From Hyphomicrobiales bacterium (lineage in GTDB: Bacteria > Pseudomonadota > Alphaproteobacteria > Rhizobiales > NORP267), in the NCBI GenBank assembly GCA_016764455.1, contig JAESRU010000043.1, positions 1-5,051 of the forward strand: a stretch of DNA of 5,051 nt. Direction: 5' to 3'. A model generated the notes under the pieces. It was not told the origin of the DNA. It saw only the letters and a program-made list of their open reading frames with translations, and did not search any database. Below, in pieces: positions 1-5,051 of this stretch. The position numbers and the translations under genes were made by a program. The first letter of the stretch is position 1; every line of letters begins with the position of its first letter.

Positions 1-1
1 C

Positions 2-934
2 AACCAGCTTGTTTTGGGTGGTCAGTTTGTCAATGGGACAGGTTGTGACGATACCCTCAACGGTGGGGCGAACGACGACATCATCAATGGCCTTGCCGGC
101 AACGACATTCTCAACGGCGGTGCCGGGGCGGATGTGCTGGATGGCGGTTTGGGGTTAGATACCGCGTCCTATTCCGGTGCAAGTGCTGCTGTCGGCGTTC
201 ACATGGGAGATTTATCTCAAAACACTGGCGATGCGCTGGGTGATACTTATAGCTCGATTGAAAATCTTGAAGGGTCTGATTTTAACGACAGCCTGATTGC
301 GTCGGATCAAGACAATTTCGTTTGGGGTGGTGCCGGGGACGATTCCATTCTCGGATTGGGTGGCAATGATACACTTTATGGCGGTGCCGGAGACGACCAG
401 CTTTATGGGAATGCTGGCGAAGATACGCTGTTTGGTGAGGATGGCGATGATGTGGTCTTTGGTTACGAAGGCGACGATCAAATCATTCTTGGCAACGGCA
501 ACGATTACGCAATCGGCGGAACTGGAAACGATACGATTTCAGGAGACGCTGGTGATGACGAAATACATGGCCATGAAGGCGCTGACACGCTGATCGGGGG
601 AACCGGCGATGACCTGATCTTCGGCGATGAAGGTGATGACAGAATTGATCTTGGCTCCGGCGATGATTTTACCCTTGGTGGGGCGGGCAATGATACATTT
701 GTTTTCCGAACTGGGATGGAAGCCAATATCATTGGTGATTTCGAAGGCGGTGCGGGCGTTGGAGATGTCATAGAGATTGAAGGGATGGGCCTTACATCAT
801 TTGCCGATGTTCAAGCCTTGATGACTGAATGGGCCGGAACCACCTATATTGAGTTCGATGCCAACAATTACATTACCCTCGACAGCGTCACGATGAGCAG
901 TCTTGATCAGGACGATTTCCGGTTTGTAGCCTGA
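2..934 (+). CDS. RTX calcium-binding protein, probable type I secretion substrate (3' part, N-terminus outside window)
   Basis: The frame is open to the first base of the window, so the TTG at 14 is probably not the true start and the gene is 5'-truncated here. The visible part, about 310 residues, has five RTX nonapeptides (35-169), a spacer of about 52 residues containing a SIENLEGSDFNDSL-type linker, then fourteen more nonapeptides (326-703). Repeats follow the GGxGxDxLx pattern that binds calcium and folds into a parallel beta-roll outside the cell. The last 76 residues lack repeats and match the usual C-terminal type I secretion signal: an IxDFEGG segment, a FADVQALM stretch, and a terminal LDQDDFRF followed by VA. 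Family knowledge says such proteins leave the cell unfolded, without a Sec signal, and fold on meeting calcium. The neighbouring PrtD/HlyD genes support this. Catalytic or adhesive activity would lie in the missing N-terminal part, so protease, lipase, nuclease or adhesin cannot be told apart. One cysteine in the first repeat (codon 44-46) is unusual for RTX proteins. Confidence 0.9.
   Translation, partial: NQLVLGGQFVNGTGCDDTLNGGANDDIINGLAGNDILNGGAGADVLDGGLGLDTASYSGASAAVGVHMGDLSQNTGDALGDTYSSIENLEGSDFNDSLIASDQDNFVWGGAGDDSILGLGGNDTLYGGAGDDQLYGNAGEDTLFGEDGDDVVFGYEGDDQIILGNGNDYAIGGTGNDTISGDAGDDEIHGHEGADTLIGGTGDDLIFGDEGDDRIDLGSGDDFTLGGAGNDTFVFRTGMEANIIGDFEGGAGVGDVIEIEGMGLTSFADVQALMTEWAGTTYIEFDANNYITLDSVTMSSLDQDDFRFVA
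35..169 (+). repeat. RTX nonapeptide block 1 (5 repeats)
   Basis: Five consecutive 27-base units encode GTGCDDTLN, GGANDDIIN, GLAGNDILN, GGAGADVLD and GGLGLDTAS. The first four fit the calcium-binding GGxGxDxxx pattern well. The fifth is degenerate and leads into the non-repeat spacer. The repetition is at protein level; the DNA units have diverged. Confidence 0.9.
326..703 (+). repeat. RTX nonapeptide block 2 (14 repeats)
   Basis: Fourteen 27-base units run without a break from GGAGDDSIL to GGAGNDTFV. Most keep G-x-G-[ND]-D. Two units begin LG instead of GG (LGNGNDYAI and LGSGDDFTL), each following a unit ending in II or ID. This block should form the main beta-roll directly before the secretion signal. 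Confidence 0.9.
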
Positions 935-952
935 TATTGCGTAACTCATTCG

Positions 953-2689
953 ATGTCTCAAATGTTGAAAAAAAGGCCGACACGGGCGCGTGTAAGCGAG
1001 GCATTTGCAGCGTGTCGCATGGCATTCATCGGGCTGGGTCTGTTTGGCATGGCGGTCAATCTGCTGATGCTGACGGGCCCGCTCTTTATGCTCCAGGTTT
1101 ATGACCGGGTTTTAACCAGCCGATCAATTCCAACCCTTGTCATATTGGGAATATTGGTTGTCGGTCTTTACGCTTTTCTCGGGGTGCTTGAATATATCCG
1201 CGCCCGCGTCCTTGTGCGCATTGGCCGGCGGCTGGAAGAGCAATTATCTGATGTCACCTTTGATGCATCTGTAAGTTTGGCACTGCGTCTTGGACGCCAT
1301 GTGGGGCAGCTTGACCCGTCGCGTGATCTCGACCAAATCCGCCAATTTATCTCAAGTCCAGGACCGCTTGCGATCTTTGATATTCCATGGATGCCTCTCT
1401 ATATCGCGATCATATTCCTGTTCCATCCGGTTCTTGGTTGGCTGGCAATAGGCGGTGCGGTTTTGTTGATTGTCCTGACCCTGCTCAATGAATTGACCTC
1501 TCGCAAACCAATTGCAGAAACCAGCCATCATCATCTGCGACGTTCGTCAATCATTCAGGCAGGGCGGCGCAATAGCGAAGTCTTGTTTGCCATGGGAATG
1601 CTGGCAAATTTACGCCGTAGATGGGGTCTCGACAATCGGAAATATAACGAAGCTTTGAATAGGAGTGGTGATAGGGCAGGGCTGTTCAGTTCTTTGACCA
1701 AGACGGCGCGCTTTATCATGCAATCCGGGATGCTGGGTGTGGGAGCCTATTTGGCTGTGCACCAGGAAATTACGCCGGGTGTCATGATCGCGGCATCCAT
1801 TATTATGTCCAGAGCCCTGGCGCCCGTCGAGCAGGCCGTCGCTCATTGGAAAGGTTTCGTCACCGCCAGGCAAAGCCTGAAGCGACTTAGAAGTACCCTG
1901 GACAAATTCGACATCGCGGACGAACAAACCAAGCTGCCACCGCCCGCCAATCAATTGAGCGCATCCAATCTGTTTCTGGCCCCACCAGGGGAAACTGCCA
2001 TGACGCTTCAGAATATCTCGTTCGAGCTTGTGGCAGGGGATGGTTTGGGTGTGATTGGGCCAAGCGCCAGTGGGAAGTCAACACTGGCGCGTGCTCTGGT
2101 AGGCGTTTGGCCAAGTGCCCGCGGTACGATCCGTATCGATGGCGCAGCGCTTGATCAGTGGGACCCGGATCAACTTGGAAAATATATTGGATATTTGCCA
2201 CAAGATGTCGAATTGTTCGAAGGGAATGTTGCCGAAAATATCGCCCGCTTCGACGAAGAGCGAAATGATGACCTGATCATTGATGCGGCACGCCAGGCCG
2301 GAGTTCATGAAATGGTTTTGGAATTGGCAGATGGCTACAATACCGAAATTGGTGAAGCAGGCACCGTACTTTCAGCAGGGCAAAGACAGCGGATTGGATT
2401 GGCGCGGGCGCTTTACAATAATCCGTTCCTGATTGTCCTTGATGAACCCAATTCAAATCTAGATTCAGAGGGTGAAATCGCCCTTACCAAAGCCGTACAG
2501 AATGTGCGTGACCGCGGCGCTATCATTATCGTGATCGCGCATCGGCCAAGCGCAATTGCCTCAACAAACAAATTGTTGGTACTTGGCAAGGGGAAGCAAC
2601 AGGCTTTTGGTCCCAAGGATGAGATTTTGCAAAAAATGACAAAGGGTGCCGTTTCATCTCCGTCGCCCGGTGAATTGAAAATTGCTTAG
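953..2689 (+). CDS. prtD: Type I secretion ABC transporter, PrtD family permease/ATPase
   Basis: The 578-residue protein is full length for the PrtD/HasD family of fused membrane-ATPase half transporters, which work as dimers in the inner membrane and drive export of RTX proteins. Residues about 23-310 hold the transmembrane domain, including the family hallmark GPLFMLQVYDRVLTSRS near residues 42-58 and further hydrophobic segments near 60-80, 138-180 and 255-285. The ATPase domain follows, with Walker A GPSASGKS (369-376, K375), Q-loop Q417, signature LSAGQ (473-477), Walker B ending in D497 and E498, and H-loop H530. DEPNSNLD after Walker B is typical of PrtD rather than the DEPTSALD of many other ABC exporters. 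All catalytic residues are present. There is no N-terminal C39-like domain. The ATG at 953 was chosen because the in-frame TGA at 932 blocks extension; ATG at 962 is an alternative. No clear Shine-Dalgarno precedes either, which suggests coupling to translation of the RTX gene. The symbol denotes family resemblance. Confidence 0.95.
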   Translation: MSQMLKKRPTRARVSEAFAACRMAFIGLGLFGMAVNLLMLTGPLFMLQVYDRVLTSRSIPTLVILGILVVGLYAFLGVLEYIRARVLVRIGRRLEEQLSDVTFDASVSLALRLGRHVGQLDPSRDLDQIRQFISSPGPLAIFDIPWMPLYIAIIFLFHPVLGWLAIGGAVLLIVLTLLNELTSRKPIAETSHHHLRRSSIIQAGRRNSEVLFAMGMLANLRRRWGLDNRKYNEALNRSGDRAGLFSSLTKTARFIMQSGMLGVGAYLAVHQEITPGVMIAASIIMSRALAPVEQAVAHWKGFVTARQSLKRLRSTLDKFDIADEQTKLPPPANQLSASNLFLAPPGETAMTLQNISFELVAGDGLGVIGPSASGKSTLARALVGVWPSARGTIRIDGAALDQWDPDQLGKYIGYLPQDVELFEGNVAENIARFDEERNDDLIIDAARQAGVHEMVLELADGYNTEIGEAGTVLSAGQRQRIGLARALYNNPFLIVLDEPNSNLDSEGEIALTKAVQNVRDRGAIIIVIAHRPSAIASTNKLLVLGKGKQQAFGPKDEILQKMTKGAVSSPSPGELKIA

Positions 2690-2692
2690 GGG
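2688..2692 (+). promoter_or_regulatory. Shine-Dalgarno site of the adaptor gene
   Basis: AGGGG lies five bases before the ATG at 2698 and overlaps the TAG stop codon (2687-2689) of the transporter gene. It supports the chosen start of the adaptor and coupling of the two genes. The transporter gene has no comparable site. Confidence 0.65.
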
Positions 2693-2697
2693 CTGGA

Positions 2698-4005
2698 ATG
2701 GAAAAAGCACCCACCATTGTTGCACGATCGCTGAATAGGCACCTGTTGTTTGGCATGCTGATCATTCTCACATTGATTGGTGGAATAGGGGGGTGGGCAG
2801 CGATTGCATCAATCTCCGGTGCGATCATTGCCCAGGGGACATTGGTCGTTGAATCAAATGTAAAGCAGGTGCAACACCGTGACGGGGGTATCGTTAGTGA
2901 AATTCTTGTGGAGAATGGTGACAGGGTTTCGGTTGGCGATTTGCTAGTGCGGCTGGACGACACACTTACCCGGGCCAATCTTGCGATTGTCACAAAACAG
3001 ATGGACGAATTAATGGCGCGTCAGGCGCGCCTTGAGGCGGAACAAAATAACGATGAGACGATTGTGTTTCCGCAAAGTTTGCTGGCGCGGAAAAACGAAA
3101 CACATTTGGAAAAAGCCATTGCCGGCGAAATCTCGCTCATCAACGCAAGGCGTACAATTCGGCATAGTCAGAAAGAACAATTGCGGTTTCGTATTGAACA
3201 ATTGGATCAGGAAATTCTTGGCTTGAGAGCACAAAGAGAGGCGAAGTCAGCAGAGATCAATCTGATCGCGCAAGAACTTGAAGGGCTTGAAGGCTTGCAT
3301 GAACGAGGTCATGTGCCCCTTACAAGGATTTTGGCCTTGCAGCGCGAAGAAGCGCGCCTGGGAGGTGAGACGGGACAATTGGTTGCGCAAATTGCGCGAA
3401 CCCGCGGGCAGATATCCGAGATTGAATTACAGCTCACCCAACTGGGCCAAAACCTCCTGACCGAGGTGGTTCAGGAATTGCGGGAGGTGCAATCGAGAAT
3501 AGTCGAATTGGTTGAGCGACGGGTCGCAGCCGAGGATCAACTCAAGCATGTCGAAATTCGTAGCCCGCGTTCCGGCCACGTCCACCAGTTGTCAGTACAT
3601 ACCGTCGGGGGTGTGATATCACCTGGAGAAACGTTTGCCCTGATTGTGCCGGAAGAAGACAAGCTCATTGTTGAAGCAAGATTGGACCCTGCGAATATAG
3701 ACCAAGTCACAATCGGTCAAAATGTTGTTTTGCGGTTTTCAGCCTTTAACCAGCGAACCACCCCTGAAATTGAAGGATTTATGCAGACCATATCTGCAGA
3801 CCTCTCACAAGATCAAACCAATGGGCAATCTTTCTATCTTGTGAGAATTCGCATTGTAGATGCGGAATTGGAAAAACTGGGAGGCAATAACATTGTTCCC
3901 GGTATGCCCGTTGAAGCCTTTATCCAGACCGCCGAACGCACCGTGATGAGTTATTTGCTAAAACCCCTTGGCGACCAGATCATGCGCTCGTTTCGAGAAG
4001 AGTGA
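2698..4005 (+). CDS. HlyD-family type I secretion periplasmic adaptor (membrane fusion protein)
   Basis: The 435-residue protein has the normal length and layout of PrtE/HlyD-type adaptors, which link the inner-membrane ABC transporter to an outer-membrane channel. A short cytoplasmic N-terminus is followed by one membrane anchor (about residues 16-38). The first half of a lipoyl-like domain follows (about 55-88, with HRDGGIVSEI and the conserved NGDRVSVGDLLVRLDD). A long Gln/Glu-rich coiled-coil hairpin spans about 92-280, with its turn near 198-215 around HERGHVPLTRIL. The second lipoyl half starts near 285 (VEIRSPRSGHVHQL), then comes a beta-barrel region, then the C-terminal HlyD signature around VPGMPVEAFIQTAERT (G402-M403-P404). 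The end, LLKPLGDQIMRSFREE, is the usual family end, so the gene is complete despite the insertion sequence nine bases downstream. It starts 8 bases after the transporter stop with a good ribosome binding site, consistent with one operon. It is closest in style to the PrtE/HasE group; no specific symbol is assigned. Confidence 0.95.
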   Translation: MEKAPTIVARSLNRHLLFGMLIILTLIGGIGGWAAIASISGAIIAQGTLVVESNVKQVQHRDGGIVSEILVENGDRVSVGDLLVRLDDTLTRANLAIVTKQMDELMARQARLEAEQNNDETIVFPQSLLARKNETHLEKAIAGEISLINARRTIRHSQKEQLRFRIEQLDQEILGLRAQREAKSAEINLIAQELEGLEGLHERGHVPLTRILALQREEARLGGETGQLVAQIARTRGQISEIELQLTQLGQNLLTEVVQELREVQSRIVELVERRVAAEDQLKHVEIRSPRSGHVHQLSVHTVGGVISPGETFALIVPEEDKLIVEARLDPANIDQVTIGQNVVLRFSAFNQRTTPEIEGFMQTISADLSQDQTNGQSFYLVRIRIVDAELEKLGGNNIVPGMPVEAFIQTAERTVMSYLLKPLGDQIMRSFREE

Positions 4006-4014
4006 TGTCGGGCT

Positions 4015-4032
4015 GGTACTGTCAGAGGAAAA
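4015..4032 (+). repeat. Left terminal inverted repeat of the IS
   Basis: GGTACTGTCAGAGGAAAA matches the reverse complement of 4806-4823 (GGCATTGTCAGAGGAAAA) at 16 of 18 positions, differing at positions 3 and 5. The GG start agrees with other IS6-family ends. Confidence 0.85.
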
Positions 4033-4071
4033 CCGCTTGAGCGGGTAGGGTGCATTTCATAGCTTTGTCGG

Positions 4072-4770
4072 ATGAGAAATCCATTCCGCTATTTCAAGAC
4101 TTCCCCTGAGATCATCCGCCTGGCGGTGATGATGTATGTGCGTTTTCCGCTTTCACTCCGAAATGTTGAGGATCTGCTCCACGAGCGTGGGATCGATCTG
4201 AGCCATGAGACCGTACGTGCCTAGTGGAATAGGTTTGGGCCGTTATTCGCCTCCGATATCCGAAAAAAGCACGCTGGACCACACCAAAATTGGTCAAATT
4301 GGCAATGGCATCTGGACGAAGTGTTCGTCCGAATAAAATGGTAAAATCCACTATCTCTGGCGCCCATTGATCACGAAGGTGAGGTTCTCGAGGCGTTTGT
4401 CACCAAGCGCCGGGATCGTAAAGCTGCATTGCAGTTTTTACGCAAAGCCATGAAGCGATATGGAAGCCCAAAGATCATAGTGACGGATAAACTGCGGTCC
4501 TATCGGGCTGCCCTGAAGGAATTTGGCAATGAAGCACGCCAAGAAACAGGCCGCAGGTTAAACAATCGAGCGGAAAACTCACATCAACCGTTCCGACGAA
4601 GAGAACGGGCCATGGCTAAATTTCGAAGCTTTGCGTCGCTACAGAAATTCGCTTCGATCCACGCCTCAATTCACAACCACTTCAACCAGGAGAGACATAT
4701 AAATCGCCGCGATCCTTTCAAGGAATGTCGTTCACTGGCGCTTGCCGAATGGCGACAACTCGTCGCCTAA
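4072..4770 (+). pseudogene. IS6-family DDE transposase, inactivated by nonsense and frameshift lesions
   Basis: Read from ATG 4072, the frame gives the family start MRNPFRYFKTSPEIIRLAV and continues to TAA 4768-4770, for 233 codons including the stop, close to the usual length. The N-terminal DNA-binding region ends in HETVRA and then TAG at 4222-4224, where the family has the first of two tryptophans before NRFGP. A second stop, TAA at 4342-4344, comes from frame slippage: one extra A in the run near 4335-4338 and one missing base near 4361-4365. Between them the shifted frame reads NGKIHYLWR, as expected. The catalytic codons remain: D at 4315-4317 (WHLDEVF), D at 4486-4488 (VTDKLRSY) and E at 4573-4575 (NNRAENSH). 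After the second lesion the protein is intact through HASIHNHFNQERH to the terminal ALAEWRQLVA. Any internal start near 4429 would yield only a C-terminal piece lacking the DNA-binding domain and first aspartate, so activity is not expected. Confidence 0.9.
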
Positions 4771-4805
4771 TAAAAGTCTATATGCGGTTTGGCTCGCCTA
4801 AATAT

Positions 4806-4823
4806 TTTTCCTCTGACAATGCC
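4806..4823 (-). repeat. Right terminal inverted repeat of the IS
   Basis: This is the reverse complement partner of 4015-4032, with 16 of 18 positions identical. It lies 35 bases beyond the transposase stop codon. An ATG (4819-4821) inside it happens to be in frame with the recombinase remnant that follows. Confidence 0.85.
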
Positions 4824-4824
4824 T

Positions 4825-4986
4825 ATCAGCAGGTTCCTGCCTCTCGCATATCTGGCGCCGGATATTATTGAGAAGATTCTTGCCGGCACCCAGCCGGTAG
4901 GTCTGACGGTTCAGCGACTTCGCAACCTCCCCACCTTGCCCCATTCCTGGAAAGAGCAGCGCGCCCTTCTGAGATTCGCCAGCTAA
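4825..4986 (+). pseudogene. C-terminal remnant of a large serine recombinase (resolvase/invertase family)
   Basis: The frame from the IS edge to TAA 4984-4986 encodes about 53 residues, beginning ISRFLPLAYLAPDIIEKILAG and ending WKEQRALLRFAS. The pattern SRxLxLAxLAPDIxExIxxGxQPxGLT followed by a short W-x-EQR-x-LL motif is the usual C-terminal tail of the long phage- and island-type serine recombinases found in alphaproteobacteria, from a helix-turn-helix-like segment to the stop. The catalytic N-terminal resolvase domain and the recombinase domain are missing and do not occur on the left side of the IS in this window. The fragment cannot be functional. It probably marks a former prophage, island or integron-like element. 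The assignment is by motif recognition only; the short length limits certainty. Confidence 0.7.
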
Positions 4987-5051
4987 CCTCCCAATCCTGC
5001 ACAATCATCCCGCCAAACGTCTGGTGGCCAAAAAGGGCCCACTGAGACGCA

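Larger units (their letters stand above)
4015..4823 (+). mobile_element. Decayed IS6-family insertion sequence
   Basis: The element is bounded by 18-bp imperfect inverted repeats (16 of 18 identical) and measures 809 bp, within the usual IS6-family size. It contains one transposase gene, broken by three lesions. The family normally makes 8-bp target duplications, but the flanks differ: GTCGGGCT on the left (4007-4014) and TATCAGCA on the right (4824-4831). The left end lies just behind the adaptor gene. The right end abuts a truncated recombinase, pointing to a deletion or recombination after insertion. Near the left end, 4033-4044 is a small inverted repeat, CCGCT-TG-AGCGG, of unknown meaning. 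Confidence 0.85.

Noticed and set aside
35..703. Possible CRISPR-like or satellite repeats
   Set aside because: The 27-base periodicity is the RTX nonapeptide code; units are diverged in DNA and there are no spacers.
505..771. Open frames on the opposite strand of the RTX gene
   Set aside because: They are shadows of the repetitive GGxGxD codons; their translations are low-complexity Ser/Pro-rich and show no domain.
2526..2993. 155-codon minus-strand frame across the transporter-adaptor junction
   Set aside because: It overlaps two well-supported genes, has no recognisable motif, and its length is explained by the codon pattern of the + strand genes.
4429..4770. Independent small gene starting at TTG 4429
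   Set aside because: It is the C-terminal part of the broken transposase in the same frame, with the catalytic second D and E, and not a separate gene.
4007..4831. Target site duplication around the IS
   Set aside because: The flanking 8-mers GTCGGGCT and TATCAGCA do not match in the direct orientation.
4798..5004. 68-codon minus-strand frame at the right end
   Set aside because: It runs antisense to the recombinase tail and the IS end, has no recognisable motif, and the + strand frame gives a clear family match.
5022..5043. Possible terminator hairpin (GTGGCC-AAAAA-GGGCCCAC) after the recombinase fragment
   Set aside because: Pairing needs bulges and no T-run follows; too weak to call.

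Overview
The window looks like a piece of an alphaproteobacterial chromosome or plasmid. This is inferred from protein style only: the secretion genes are of the PrtD/HlyD type with many alphaproteobacterial relatives, and the transposase remnant resembles the IS6-family elements common in Rhodobacterales and relatives. Base composition is roughly balanced by eye. I cannot name a genus.

Positions 2-4005 hold a type I secretion locus on the + strand, in the order substrate, ABC transporter, membrane-fusion adaptor. The first gene (2-934) is the 3' part of an RTX calcium-binding protein whose N-terminus lies upstream of the window. It carries about 19 nonapeptide repeats in two blocks and ends in a typical type I C-terminal secretion signal. 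After 18 bases comes a complete PrtD-like ABC permease/ATPase (953-2689), and 8 bases later a complete HlyD-family periplasmic adaptor (2698-4005). The tight spacing points to one operon: the RTX protein is the likely cargo, exported in one step through an ABC-adaptor-outer membrane channel. No TolC-like outer membrane gene is present, so that component must be encoded elsewhere.

Positions 4015-4823 are a decayed insertion sequence of the IS6 family, 809 bp with 18-bp imperfect terminal inverted repeats. Its transposase reading frame (4072-4770) is broken by an amber codon replacing a tryptophan and by a pair of compensating single-base indels that expose an ochre codon. The catalytic D, D and E codons are still present. 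The left end sits 9 bases after the adaptor stop codon.

Positions 4825-4986 keep only the C-terminal end of what looks like a large serine recombinase, cut off exactly at the right end of the insertion sequence. No 8-bp target duplication flanks the element and the rest of the recombinase is absent from the left side, so the simplest reading is a deletion or rearrangement at the IS end. The last 65 bases (4987-5051) show nothing I can assign.

I see no convincing new biological system. The main points for a second look are the unknown N-terminal part of the RTX cargo, the in-frame single stop codon between cargo and transporter, and the IS-recombinase junction.
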